The notes beneath the pieces were generated by a model. It did no database searches, was not told where the DNA came from, and saw nothing but the letters and a program-made list of their open reading frames with translations. Shown in pieces: positions 42,300-51,805 of a DNA stretch of 64,000 nt (positions are counted from its first letter, which is position 1; each line of letters begins with the position of its first letter). Made by a program: the position numbers and the translations under genes. The DNA is from Paraburkholderia sp. Its GTDB lineage: Bacteria > Pseudomonadota > Gammaproteobacteria > Burkholderiales > Burkholderiaceae. The DNA lies in the NCBI RefSeq assembly GCF_028283785.1, contig NZ_JAPWKB010000011.1, forward strand, positions 1-64,000, read 5' to 3'.

Positions 42300-44936
42300 T
42301 CAATCCTTCAACCGGCGCGCGGCGACGGCGCGCAGCCCTCGGTAGAACATCGCCGCGATGATCAGCGCGGCAATCAGGCCGGCGAGCATCAACAGCATCG
42401 GATGCGACGACAGCGCCCAGCGCAGGTATTCCTGCGGCGACAGATGTCCCAGATAGTACGCGTCGCCGTTCGAGGTGATGGTGACCGTGCGGTTGTGGAT
42501 CACGGCCATCGCGCCTTGCAGCTCCGGCAACATGTCGTTGTCGAGCAGCGCGGACGACAGATCGGCATCGGACTGGCCGGGCGAGCTGATCAGCGCGACC
42601 GCGCTGCGGTTCTTCTTCAGCGGCGATTCGAAACCGGCGATCATCGCGTCACCGTTCGAGCTGACCATCGACAGGTCGGCGCGCGCGGCGGCGCGTTCGA
42701 CGCCGTGTTCGCCGTGCCACCAGTCCTGCATGCGGAACATCACATCGGACAGCTGGAACGTGCGGGCGTCGCCGTCGCTGGAGAACGGCATCGATTTCGC
42801 CCAGCGTTGCAGCAGCGGCTGACGGCCCGGACCGCCGAAGATCAGCAGGTCCTTGTCGGCGAGACGATCGACGTCGTCGGCAAAACCGACCGTCACGCCC
42901 GTCGCCGGATAACCGGTCGATGCGCCCATCCGGCCCATTTCGAGCAGATACAGGCTGTAGTCGCCCGCGTCGGCATTGTCCGGCAGGATCACGGCGGTTT
43001 CCGACATGTCGGCCATCCGCGTGAACGGGAAGCCGCTGTTCGCGAACGCGGCCAGATCAGGCAGCGCCATGTAATGCGGGAACGACGAGAGATCGATGGT
43101 CGAATTCGGATCGACCGCGCCCACCACGTTCTGCAACAGACGGCCATGACATTCGCCGGTATTCGGGATGTCGTAGAAGAAGTGCAGGCGCAGTTGCGAA
43201 CGCGGCGTCAGCAGCAACGGCGGCACGAACACTTCCTTGCGCGTTTCGGCGGTGCCGTCCGGCATGATGCGGTTGAAATAGCGGCCCGGATCGAACACCG
43301 ACGCCGGTTGCGCGGGAATCGGCATCGACTGCACGAAGCCCGTGTTGATCATCACGTTGAACGACGAACGGTCGGGCGCCGGGCGCACCGTGTAGCGGTA
43401 GCGCAGATCGAGCGGCGCGCCCTTGCTGTGCCACATGAACAGATCGGGCGGCACGCGCATGTTGACCAGTACCGGCGGCGCGTCGTAACCCGTGACGGTC
43501 AGATCGCGCTGTTCGGCCAGTTCGCCGAAGCGCACCGGACGGTTGGTCGGCAGCCAGTTCGGCGCGTCGTACGGCTGGCGCGGTGCGAGTGCGTTCAGTT
43601 GGGTGACGGTCGCGCTCTGGCCGCTCAGCACGTTCGCGCCGAGGCCGAGCGCGGCGGCCGCGGTTTTGAGTTCGGCGTCGTTACGGCCGAGCACCAGCAG
43701 CAATTTGCCGCGCGCGGGCGCCTCGCGATCCACGACCGCGATCGTCGGGCCGGAAATGGCGGGAATCGTCACGCCGGCCGGACGCTGGTCGTTGGTCGCG
43801 AACACGACGGCGTTGCCCGACAGCGGCGGTGCATCGATCTGGGTCGGAAACAGCGCGCCGCGATAGCCCGCCAGCGCGCCGAACCACGACGCAACCGTAC
43901 CGGCCGCTTCGAGCGCGGCGGGCGTCGGTTTTTGCGCGAACACGAACGGCAGTTCAAGGCGGCGCACGTCGCGACGGTCGAAGAAAGGCGCGGGCAGCAC
44001 CGACAGTTCCGGTTTGGTGGTCAGCGATGCATAGCTCAGATCGAGCGAGCTGGCATTGCTGATGGTTGCCCACAGCGCAGAATTGGCCGGGTCTTCGCAC
44101 TTCTCGGTGTAGTGGCCGATCAGCTGAACGTTCAGGTGGTTGAACTCGGCGATAAAGCGCGGATCGATCGCGATATCGCGCATCACCGGACCGCCAGCCT
44201 GCGCGTGCGGCACCGGCAGCGTCGCCGCCACTTCGCCGTTGATCAGGATTTTCAGCTGCGAAATATCGGGCAGCAGCGCGGGCGAATACGTGTAGATCAG
44301 ATGCAGCGTCGCCGCCGTCACGACTTCGTCGTTACGCACGGAGAAGGGCACACCGTTCTGGCCATCGGTGCCGCGCAATTGCAGCGGGTCCTGTGCGCCG
44401 AGATCGGCGAAGGTCAGCGTCTGACGACGGCCGCCCGGCACCAGCGTGCCCGGATCGGCGGTGGTCGGCGTCTTGATGCCGAGCGCCTTGACCGTGGACG
44501 CGGCGAGCGCGGGCGCGGCCTGCGCCAGTTGCGGCTGGTTCACCGTCGACGGATTGAGCGGCACTGCGGGGCCGGGCGGCGGCACGTTGCCGGCCGCGGT
44601 CGCGAGATTCGCGGACGACGCGCCGGCCGTGGCCGTCGTTCCGGTTGCCGCGGCCATGCCCGCAGCTGCCGGCGTCGAATTTCCCGGCAACGGCGGCGGC
44701 GTCTGCACGACGCCGAACGCGGGCTTCGCCCCGCGCACCGACGACGACGCGTCGTCGGCCAGCGCGAACGATGCGAGCGGTCCTGCCAGCGCGCTTTGCA
44801 GTGCCATCCAGCACGCGAGGCCGCGTGCGAGACGGCGCATGCGCGGCCGTGTTACTGGATAAGTGGACCGGTTTTCATCGTCGAGACGATCTGTGTGCCG
44901 GAGTTCGACCTGCCGCTTCCCATTACCGTGACCCAT
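42300..44936 (-). CDS. bcsB: Cellulose synthase regulatory/periplasmic subunit B
   Basis: This 878-residue partner of BcsA guides the glucan across the periplasm and is anchored by a C-terminal helix (MLLMLAGLIAALIIAAMFYRGL, about 848-868). Signature stretches include PVLVNMRVPPDLFMWHSKGAPLDLRYRY, FFYDIPNTGECHGR and FNHLNVQLIGHYTEKCEDP. Repeated carbohydrate-binding and flavodoxin-like domains fill about 130-800. Start ATG 44936 lies three bases after the bcsA stop; ATG 44840 (MRRLARGLACWM) would put the signal peptide at the very N-terminus and is a serious alternative. An Ala/Thr/Pro-rich stretch (about 70-140) precedes the first domain. Confidence 0.94.
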   Translation of the reverse strand: MGHGNGKRQVELRHTDRLDDENRSTYPVTRPRMRRLARGLACWMALQSALAGPLASFALADDASSSVRGAKPAFGVVQTPPPLPGNSTPAAAGMAAATGTTATAGASSANLATAAGNVPPPGPAVPLNPSTVNQPQLAQAAPALAASTVKALGIKTPTTADPGTLVPGGRRQTLTFADLGAQDPLQLRGTDGQNGVPFSVRNDEVVTAATLHLIYTYSPALLPDISQLKILINGEVAATLPVPHAQAGGPVMRDIAIDPRFIAEFNHLNVQLIGHYTEKCEDPANSALWATISNASSLDLSYASLTTKPELSVLPAPFFDRRDVRRLELPFVFAQKPTPAALEAAGTVASWFGALAGYRGALFPTQIDAPPLSGNAVVFATNDQRPAGVTIPAISGPTIAVVDREAPARGKLLLVLGRNDAELKTAAAALGLGANVLSGQSATVTQLNALAPRQPYDAPNWLPTNRPVRFGELAEQRDLTVTGYDAPPVLVNMRVPPDLFMWHSKGAPLDLRYRYTVRPAPDRSSFNVMINTGFVQSMPIPAQPASVFDPGRYFNRIMPDGTAETRKEVFVPPLLLTPRSQLRLHFFYDIPNTGECHGRLLQNVVGAVDPNSTIDLSSFPHYMALPDLAAFANSGFPFTRMADMSETAVILPDNADAGDYSLYLLEMGRMGASTGYPATGVTVGFADDVDRLADKDLLIFGGPGRQPLLQRWAKSMPFSSDGDARTFQLSDVMFRMQDWWHGEHGVERAAARADLSMVSSNGDAMIAGFESPLKKNRSAVALISSPGQSDADLSSALLDNDMLPELQGAMAVIHNRTVTITSNGDAYYLGHLSPQEYLRWALSSHPMLLMLAGLIAALIIAAMFYRGLRAVAARRLKD

Positions 44937-44939
44937 AAA

Positions 44940-47168
44940 TCAGCTTTTCTTGGTTTCTCGTTTTTTGGCATCGACCGCGCGCGGTTTCATCGCTACGCGC
45001 ACGTCGTGGTAAAGGTGCTCGAACAACCCGGCGATACCGCGTGCCCCAACCAGCAGCACGTGCGACAGCCCGCGCAACGGCGTGTCCTGCTGACGGCCTT
45101 CGGCCCAGCCGGTCCAGGCATCGGCGCGCGCGAACGTGGTCTTCACGAACTCGTATTCCTGCTCGCGCGACATCGATTCGAAACGCAGCCCGACACGGCC
45201 CGGCGCACTGAAACTGACGGTGGCGGGGAACGTGTATTCCTCGTCGCCGCGGAACAGCGACACCCGCACTTTCTCGTGCAGCGGCACCTGAAGCTGCTCC
45301 GGCAATGCAACGCCGACGCCGCCTTCGGAGTAATCGATGGTCTTGCAGGCGAGCGTGCGGCCCGTGCTGAACTTCAGCATCACCGGCATCACCATCGCGA
45401 CGCGGTGCACTGCGCGAATCTGGCGGCGCTCGCTTGCGGCCGCCACGCTGGCGCCGAGAATCAGCATGTTGTAGCCGGTCCACGCGAGGTTCAGCAGCGT
45501 GGTGTTCACTTCGCTGCGCACATGCCAGTTCAGCCCGATATGAACGACGCCGACCACGAAGCCGAGCAGGTTCAGCAGCAGCAGGAACAGATACGGACGC
45601 GAGATCGACCAGTCGAAATAGTCTTTCTCGATCTGGCCGCCCTTGGCCGTGACGTTGAACTTGCCGAGCTTCGGGTTGATCAGCGCGAGCAGGGTCGGCG
45701 CAGTGATGTACGACGCCAGCACGGATTCGTACACTTCGGCCCAGAACGAATGGCGGAACTGACGCTGCATCCGTGAGTTCGTGATGCTCGCGTGCATCAT
45801 GTGCGGCATCGCGTAAATGGCGATCGACGCGGCGGCGGCTTCGATCACGTGCGCACCGAACAGCAGGTACGACAGCGGCGCGGTCAGGAACACCAGACGC
45901 GGAATGCCGTAGAAGAAGTGCATCATCCCGTTCAGGTAGCACAAGCGCTGACCGAGCTTCAGGCCTTTCTTCGTGAGCGGATTGTCGATCCGGAAAATCT
46001 GCGTCATGCCGCGCGCCCAGCGAATCCGTTGGCCGATGTGGCCGGACAGGCTTTCAGTGGCGAGGCCGGCGGCTTGCGGAATCGCCAGATACGCGGTGGT
46101 GTAGCCGAGGCCGTGCAGCTTCAACGCGGTGTGCGCGTCTTCCGTCACGGTCTCGACCGCGATACCGCCAATCTCCTCGACCATCGTGCGACGCAGCAGC
46201 GCGCACGAACCGCAGAAGAACGTCGCGTTCCACAGATCGTTGCCGTCCTGCACGAGACCGTAGAACAGCTCGCCTTCGTTCGGCACCTTGCGGAACGTGC
46301 CGAGGTTGCGCTCGAACGGATCGGCGGAGAAAAAGTGGTGGGGCGTTTGCAGCAGCGACAGCAGCTTGTCGCGCAGGAACCAGCCGAGGCCGATCTGCAG
46401 GAACGAGCGGGTCGGAATGTGATCGCAGTCGAAGATCGCCATGTACTCGCCATGGGTGATCTTCAGCGCCGCGTTGATATTGCCGGCCTTCGCGTGGAAG
46501 TTGTTGGTGCGGATCGTCCAGTTGACGCCCACTTCTTCGCAGAATGCCTTGAACTCGGGACGGCGGCCGTCGTCGAGCACGTGGATGGACAGCTTGTCGG
46601 TCGGATAGTCGAGCGCGAGCGCGGCGAAGATGGTCGGCTTCACCACCGACAGCGGCTCGTTATACGTCGGGATAAACACATCGACGGTCGGCCAGTCGGC
46701 GCGCGAGCGCGGCAACGGCATCGGCTGGCGCTTCAGCGGCCACGCGGTCTGGAAATAGCCGAGCAGCAACACGAGCGTCGAATAGACTTCGGCGAACACC
46801 AGCAGCAGACCCCACGCCATGTCGAGCGGATGCTCCCAGTGCGTGGTGGTGGTCAGTCGCCAGAACATGTAACGCCCGGACGCCACCACCGACAGCATGA
46901 TCATCACCAGCGTCGTGTAGTTGCCTTGCAGACGGCGGAACAGCATCGCGACCACGAAACACGCGGTCGCGAAAATGAGTTGCTGTTCGAACACCAGCGG
47001 CACGGTGAACACGAAATACAGCATGGTGACCGCGAACACCGTGGCGACGATCTTGACGATCCAGCTATCCCAGACCGGCCAGTCGACCATCCGTTCCAGA
47101 CGCGACGGCGCGCCGGCGTCGGCGCCGGTGCGCAGCGGTTGCCGTGCGGCAGCTTCCGGTGTGCTCAT
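44940..47168 (-). CDS. bcsA: Cellulose synthase catalytic subunit with PilZ domain
   Basis: The 742-residue GT2 enzyme polymerises UDP-glucose while exporting the chain. TM helices flank a glycosyltransferase domain (about 160-390) with VLDDG (D199-D200), FDCDH (D247, D249), TED (342-344) and QRIRW (380-384), all intact. After further helices the PilZ domain (about 575-690) carries the c-di-GMP motifs RRQIR (581-585) and DYSEGG (612-617), so allosteric activation by c-di-GMP should be preserved. The start at 47168 overlaps the bcsQ stop (ATGA) with AGGAAAAG upstream; longer N-termini were rejected. Confidence 0.97.
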   Translation of the reverse strand: MSTPEAAARQPLRTGADAGAPSRLERMVDWPVWDSWIVKIVATVFAVTMLYFVFTVPLVFEQQLIFATACFVVAMLFRRLQGNYTTLVMIMLSVVASGRYMFWRLTTTTHWEHPLDMAWGLLLVFAEVYSTLVLLLGYFQTAWPLKRQPMPLPRSRADWPTVDVFIPTYNEPLSVVKPTIFAALALDYPTDKLSIHVLDDGRRPEFKAFCEEVGVNWTIRTNNFHAKAGNINAALKITHGEYMAIFDCDHIPTRSFLQIGLGWFLRDKLLSLLQTPHHFFSADPFERNLGTFRKVPNEGELFYGLVQDGNDLWNATFFCGSCALLRRTMVEEIGGIAVETVTEDAHTALKLHGLGYTTAYLAIPQAAGLATESLSGHIGQRIRWARGMTQIFRIDNPLTKKGLKLGQRLCYLNGMMHFFYGIPRLVFLTAPLSYLLFGAHVIEAAAASIAIYAMPHMMHASITNSRMQRQFRHSFWAEVYESVLASYITAPTLLALINPKLGKFNVTAKGGQIEKDYFDWSISRPYLFLLLLNLLGFVVGVVHIGLNWHVRSEVNTTLLNLAWTGYNMLILGASVAAASERRQIRAVHRVAMVMPVMLKFSTGRTLACKTIDYSEGGVGVALPEQLQVPLHEKVRVSLFRGDEEYTFPATVSFSAPGRVGLRFESMSREQEYEFVKTTFARADAWTGWAEGRQQDTPLRGLSHVLLVGARGIAGLFEHLYHDVRVAMKPRAVDAKKRETKKS

Positions 47169-47953
47169 GCCACTTTTCCTGGCGATACGGGGATCGCGTC
47201 GATCGCTGCGAGCAGCCAGTCGCCGCAGGTGCGGAAATCGGCGGCGGCCTGGCTCAGCGGGTCGTAATGGATCAGCGTGGTGTCGCAAGCCAGCGACTCG
47301 CTGACGCCTTCGTCCTGATGGATCACGCCGGGGAAGACCTTGCCGCCCAGCATGTGACGCAACACCTTGAGCACGTCTTTGGCGAGCTGGCGCGACAGAT
47401 CGACCTGATTGACGACATACCCGGCGCCGCCGAAATCGGCGCGCGGCGCGGCGTAGGTTTCAATCAGCCGTTCCATTTGCGGAATCGCGGCGTAGGACGC
47501 GGCGTCGGCGAGCACGACGTTCAGCGCGAAGTTGGCCGCGCACAACGCGGTGCGCGTGTACGCCGACGAACCCGGCGGCGTATCCACGATCACGATGTCC
47601 GATTCTTCGAGTTGCAACGTGGCCAGCGATTGCGCGAGCCACAACGGTTCGTGGTCGATATACGCTTCGAAGCGGCGGCGGTCGTCTTCGAGCACGGCGC
47701 CGTACGGCAGCACCGTGACGCCGTCCACCCCGTCGAACATCACCGATTGCCAGGCGTCGCCCGCGAGGGTGGCGCGCGACAGTCCGTCGATGCTGTCCAG
47801 CGGCACGCCGAAGTGCAGGCGCAACGCATTTTGCGGATCGAGGTCGAGCGCGATGATGCGTCGGCCGCTGGCGGCAAGCACCGACGCCAGATTGGCGGCG
47901 AGGGTGGTTTTGCCGACGCCGCCTTTCGCGGAAACCACTGTGATGACTTTCAT
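47165..47953 (-). CDS. bcsQ: Cellulose biosynthesis MinD/ParA-like ATPase
   Basis: The 262-residue SIMIBI ATPase has a deviant Walker A SAKGGVGKTT (residues 8-17), Walker A' region LDLDPQNALRLHFG and Walker B IVIVDTPPGSSAYTR. BcsQ is needed for cellulose production in enterobacteria, where it is thought to localise or assemble the synthase with BcsR/E. Here it overlaps both neighbours by four bases (ATGA with bcsA; start within the bcsP stop), showing tight coupling. Length is normal for the family. Confidence 0.96.
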   Translation of the reverse strand: MKVITVVSAKGGVGKTTLAANLASVLAASGRRIIALDLDPQNALRLHFGVPLDSIDGLSRATLAGDAWQSVMFDGVDGVTVLPYGAVLEDDRRRFEAYIDHEPLWLAQSLATLQLEESDIVIVDTPPGSSAYTRTALCAANFALNVVLADAASYAAIPQMERLIETYAAPRADFGGAGYVVNQVDLSRQLAKDVLKVLRHMLGGKVFPGVIHQDEGVSESLACDTTLIHYDPLSQAAADFRTCGDWLLAAIDAIPVSPGKVA

Positions 47954-49164
47954 GGGCGTCGCGGTCCGTTGACCAGCCACGAATGCGGAGCCGCTGCGGG
48001 GCGCGTGCCGTTCGCAGCCTGGTCGGAGTGAGATGCGGATGTGCGCGGGCCGCTGACCGGCGCGCCGAACGGTCCGGTCGGGTAAGCGCCGGGCGTCGGT
48101 TGTGCCACCGGTTGTGCGGCGGCCGGTGCGGGCGCGCGCAGCCGGTCGAACATCGATTGCAGCGGCGCGGCCGGTTCTGCCTGACGTGCGGCGTTGCCGC
48201 CACCGAACAGGCGGCTCAGCATCGACGGCGGATTCTGCGCGGGTGCGGCAGCCGGCATCGGCGCGGCCGCAGGTGCGGTGGCGGGGAAACCGCGCGCCGG
48301 TGCGCCGGCGAACGACGGCGTGGCTGCATCGGTCATCGTCACGACCGGTTGCGACCATGCCGACGGCGCATTGAAAGCCGGTTGCGCAGGCGCGGCGTAA
48401 TGCGTCGCCGGAATCGCAGCGGGTGCCTGCATCCACGGCAGCTGCGGGGCTGCGTGCGGTGTCGGTTGAGCCGCAGCAACGCCCCATTGCGCCGGTTGTG
48501 CCGCTTGCGCCGCGCGTGCGGCCTGCGCCGCCTGGGCGATCTGCGCGACCTGAACGGCTTGCGCCGTTTGCGCGGCTTGCGCGACGAGCAGCGCTTGGGC
48601 GGTTTGCGCGGGCGTTGCGGCGGGTGTCACGGCGGGTGTCACGGCGGCCGCTATCGGCGCTGCGACCAGTGTTGCCGGTGCGGATTGCGCCGGAGGTGTG
48701 GCTTGCGACGCAGACAGTTGCGACGCGGTATCGGTGGATGCGGCGGACGCCGACGCGAGCGGCGTGACCGCCGCCAGTTGCGGTTCGAGCGAGAAACGTG
48801 CGGCACCGCGCTGAACGAGCGGCTCCGGTTTCTTAAAGTTCAGGACAGGCGGCATATCGCGACGCGGCGAGCGCGCAAACAGCGGCGCGCTCTTGCGATC
48901 GACCGGCGCATGCGGATCGGTACGGGCGAAACCCGGCGGCACGGCGGCGCCTGCTTCGGGTTGCGCGCGCGACGCGTCGGCTGCGGCTTGCTCGCCCGGT
49001 TCGCCGACGACGGGAATCTGCTGCCGGTTGAGGTCGAGCGTCACGAGCAGCGGCCAGCGCGTGCGCGCCGTCGCGGCGTCGTTCTCACGGCCGATTTCCT
49101 GGTAGTCGGACGCGTTGCCGCCGAAATGTCCGAACAGTGTTTCGATGTCGCTCGAAGGACTCAT
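47950..49164 (-). CDS. bcsP: Cellulose biosynthesis protein BcsP (BcsR-like head, Ala/Gln-rich)
   Basis: This 404-residue protein begins with a BcsR-type motif (SDIETLFGHFGGNASDYQEIGRE, about 5-27). It then becomes disordered: a Pro/Ala region, a long Ala/Gln run (AAQTAQAVQVAQIAQAAQAARAA type, about 185-225) and Pro-rich stretches. Two short amphipathic segments stand out near the C-terminus: PSMLSRLFGGG and PLQSMFDRLRAP, a repeat of the pattern MLxRLFG/MFDRLR. BcsP is reported from betaproteobacterial bcs clusters and is proposed as a scaffold. It lies between bcsD and bcsQ and overlaps the latter. Confidence 0.88.
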   Translation of the reverse strand: MSPSSDIETLFGHFGGNASDYQEIGRENDAATARTRWPLLVTLDLNRQQIPVVGEPGEQAAADASRAQPEAGAAVPPGFARTDPHAPVDRKSAPLFARSPRRDMPPVLNFKKPEPLVQRGAARFSLEPQLAAVTPLASASAASTDTASQLSASQATPPAQSAPATLVAAPIAAAVTPAVTPAATPAQTAQALLVAQAAQTAQAVQVAQIAQAAQAARAAQAAQPAQWGVAAAQPTPHAAPQLPWMQAPAAIPATHYAAPAQPAFNAPSAWSQPVVTMTDAATPSFAGAPARGFPATAPAAAPMPAAAPAQNPPSMLSRLFGGGNAARQAEPAAPLQSMFDRLRAPAPAAAQPVAQPTPGAYPTGPFGAPVSGPRTSASHSDQAANGTRPAAAPHSWLVNGPRRP

Positions 49165-49266
49165 GATGCCGCCGTCTTATCTAGGGATGGCCGCTTCACG
49201 ATGCCGGTCCGTACGTACGCTGTACGGCGGGCACCGTTTGGCCAGTAAAAAATCGCTGCACTCCGG

Positions 49267-49722
49267 TCACGCCGGATAACGGCCCAACCGGAATTCGATG
49301 GCGGTGTTCTCGTCGAAACCGCTCGTCTGCGCCACCGACAAGCCTTGCGCGCCGAGCGCGCTGAGCCAGGTCTGGTAGGCGCCTTCGAGGAAGGCCGGAG
49401 TCCAGGAGAGCGCCGAAGCGCCGAATGCGTGCAGCGGCGCGCAGTAGTGTGCGATGCGGAGGTATTCCGGTTCGTCCGATAGCTCGACAAAGCCCCATTG
49501 TGCGTCTTGCCAGCACAGGTTCAGCGCGGCGGCGAGTTCCGCCGTCGAGCCGACCGGCGGCAGCGCGTGCGCTGCGGCAAAGCGGCAACCTACCCTGAAC
49601 ATCAATTGACGCAACTCATCGTGGCCGATCTGCGTCTCGAATTCCTCGGCGAGGGCGGTAAGCATGCCGCGCCATTGCGGGGAAATCTGACGTTCAAGCA
49701 GGTAGTCGAGAATTGGGACCAT
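49267..49722 (-). CDS. bcsD: Cellulose biosynthesis protein BcsD
   Basis: The 151-residue protein is homologous to Komagataeibacter BcsD (AxCesD), an octameric periplasmic ring involved in crystalline cellulose assembly. Visible segments are LLERQISPQWRGMLTALAEEFETQIG, QLMFRVGCRFAAAHALPPV and AIEFRLGRYPA. Length matches the family (about 155). No signal peptide is seen, as is usual. It is the first gene of the leftward operon, 102 bp before bcsP, and divergent from a GGDEF gene. Confidence 0.93.
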   Translation of the reverse strand: MVPILDYLLERQISPQWRGMLTALAEEFETQIGHDELRQLMFRVGCRFAAAHALPPVGSTAELAAALNLCWQDAQWGFVELSDEPEYLRIAHYCAPLHAFGASALSWTPAFLEGAYQTWLSALGAQGLSVAQTSGFDENTAIEFRLGRYPA

Positions 49723-50416
49723 GTTTTCCGAAAGACGGCCGTTTGAAATCTTTATGGCTGACGTCGACTAAGGCATAAAACAGGCCATCCGAAGCATGTG
49801 CAGGTAAAGCGCGCGTTGCACGCGCCCGGCGGTGACTTGAGTGGCTTGCCTTGAGTGACCGTCGCCTCCTTTCGCGAAGTCTACTGAAGAGAGAAATTTT
49901 TAGCTACCATCGGACTACTCCTATTTGTCGGATAGATACGACGTATTGTGGCGATTGGATGCAGGTGCAGCAAAATTCATTGCCGCAGCATTGGCGGGCT
50001 ATCGGAGCCGGGTGCGAGTCAATATCCGGTAAGACGTCCCGCACTGCGTTTCCTTACATCGCGAGCCTTGTGGTGGGCGGCGCAATGTTGAATCCATAGT
50101 TGTGTTATCGGCCGCAAAATTACCTGGTTTAGCGTTTGGGTAACAATTTGATCTACGTCCTGTTCATGCAAGGAATAACCCGATTCTTAATAGATGGGCC
50201 GATGTAAGCCAATCAATCACGCAATCGTTTGCTTGCGGATTAATCGTCGGCGACAGCGCGGTTGTTAATCGGCTTTCAGAAATACTTACCGATTGTTGGG
50301 TGTCCCAATCGAGAAAAAACCCGGTAAGCTCGTCTCTTTGCGCCGCGTGTTCACGTGCTCTTTCGTGCGCATATCGAGTCTCCTGCCCGATACGCGCTTC
50401 GCATTTCCGGCCTTGC
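49723..50416. promoter_or_regulatory. 694-bp AT-richer divergent regulatory region between bcsD and a GGDEF gene
   Basis: Base composition is clearly lower in GC than in the neighbours. GATTAATCG (50237-50245) and GTTAATCG (50265-50272) flank GGCGACAGCGCG as near-repeats, and several TAACAAT/ATTAAT-like sites could serve a nucleoid-associated or LysR-type regulator. No credible gene was found. The cellulose operon promoter must lie near its left side, but no clean -10/-35 pair can be named. Confidence 0.5.
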
Positions 50417-51646
50417 ATGCTCAATCCAGTCAGTCTTCTGTTCGTGACCGCGCTGTCGGGCGTCATGGCGACCGCGATGCTGTGCTCGCTGCTGCGCGCG
50501 GCGATCCCGGGCGTGGCGTGGTGGATTGCCGCGAACGCGGTGGCGATCGTCGCGGTGGTGTGCGTGGCCGGGCAAGGTCATATCGCGCCGTGGATCTCGA
50601 TCGTGCTCGCGAACCTGCTGGTGTCGGTCGCGCTGCTGTTCATGCTCGACGGCTGCCATCGCTTTCTGGGCCGTCGGCGCCTGCTCGCCGACGTCTATCT
50701 GGGCGTGGCGGGCACGCTCGCCGGCCTGATCTACTGGACCTACGTGTCACCGGACTTCGCGGCGCGGGTCGCGATGATGTCCGCGTTCAACCTCTATATC
50801 TATGCGCAGGTTGCGTGGGTGATGTGGCGCGGCCGGCCATTGAAGCGATCGGCTTACAGCTATTACTTCCTGATCGTGTCGAGCGTGCTGTTCTGCATCG
50901 GGCATCTGGCGCGCGGCGCGATGTACGGCTTCGGCCAGATGGATCAGCACAGTCTGTTGCAGGCGACGCCGCTCAATATCGCCTTTCTCGCGATCGGCAT
51001 TCTGGCGCTGCCGTGCATGACGATCGGCAGCGTGATGCTGGCGCATGACCGCATGGCGACGCGTCTCGAAACGCTCGCGAATATCGACGACCTAACCGGT
51101 TCGCTGGCGCGACGCGCGTTTCTCGCGCGGGCGCAGGCGGCGCTCTCGACGGCGGCGCGGGCGCAGCGCCCGCTGTCGCTGGCGATCATCGATATCGATC
51201 GCTTCAAGTCGATCAACGACACGCACGGCCACGCGGTCGGCGACAGCGTGTTGCGGCACTTCACGGCGTTCGTCGAAAGCCATTTGCGGCCGGACGATCT
51301 GTTCGGCCGGCTGGGCGGCGAGGAGTTCGGCGTGATCTGCCCGGCAACGGATCTGCGCGAGGCGGTCGCGGTGCTGGAACGGTTGCAAGAGCAACTATCG
51401 GCGCTGGAGCAGCCATTGCCGGGCGTCGCGGCTTATACCTTCAGCGTCGGCGTCGATGAATATCGCGGCGGAGATACCTTATCCGTATTGATGGCCCGCG
51501 CCGACGCCGCGCTGTACGTCGCCAAGGCGTCCGGCCGCAACCGCGTGATCGCGGCGATGCCGTCGGGCGACCGTTGCGCGGGCAACGACCGGCCGCTCGA
51601 TAGCGGTGTAATCAACCTGAATCGCGAAGATATGCCGGCAGCGTGA
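50417..51646 (+). CDS. Membrane-bound GGDEF diguanylate cyclase
   Basis: This 409-residue protein has six or seven predicted helices in the first 215 residues (MLNPVSLLFVTALSGVMATAM, AWWIAANAVAIVAVVCVAG and others), resembling no named sensor domain exactly. A GGDEF domain (about 225-385) has IDIDRFKSINDTHGHAVGD and RLGGEEFGVI, so cyclase activity is expected. ATG 50417 was chosen because an upstream extension (to 50300) is not hydrophobic. Placed head-to-head with bcsD, it is a good candidate supplier of c-di-GMP to BcsA. Confidence 0.9.
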   Translation: MLNPVSLLFVTALSGVMATAMLCSLLRAAIPGVAWWIAANAVAIVAVVCVAGQGHIAPWISIVLANLLVSVALLFMLDGCHRFLGRRRLLADVYLGVAGTLAGLIYWTYVSPDFAARVAMMSAFNLYIYAQVAWVMWRGRPLKRSAYSYYFLIVSSVLFCIGHLARGAMYGFGQMDQHSLLQATPLNIAFLAIGILALPCMTIGSVMLAHDRMATRLETLANIDDLTGSLARRAFLARAQAALSTAARAQRPLSLAIIDIDRFKSINDTHGHAVGDSVLRHFTAFVESHLRPDDLFGRLGGEEFGVICPATDLREAVAVLERLQEQLSALEQPLPGVAAYTFSVGVDEYRGGDTLSVLMARADAALYVAKASGRNRVIAAMPSGDRCAGNDRPLDSGVINLNREDMPAA

Positions 51647-51805
51647 ATGCGCGACTCGCAGGTCATTTAGCGGTAATCGATAAAGATTAAATACTGCGAC
51701 ATCGAAGAGTTTGAAAAAATAAGCGAAGATCGGCCTTCAATTTCACGCGTCGATTGCCGTTAAAGGCAATGACGGAGTGCCGCGATAACGCCCAAACCTA
51801 CTTCT

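Noticed and set aside
42144..45776. Very long open frame (1210 codons) on the plus strand
   Set aside because: It is the antisense shadow of bcsB and the end of bcsA, which have full domain signatures. GC-rich codon use keeps the opposite frame open, and the translation is Arg/His/Gln-rich.
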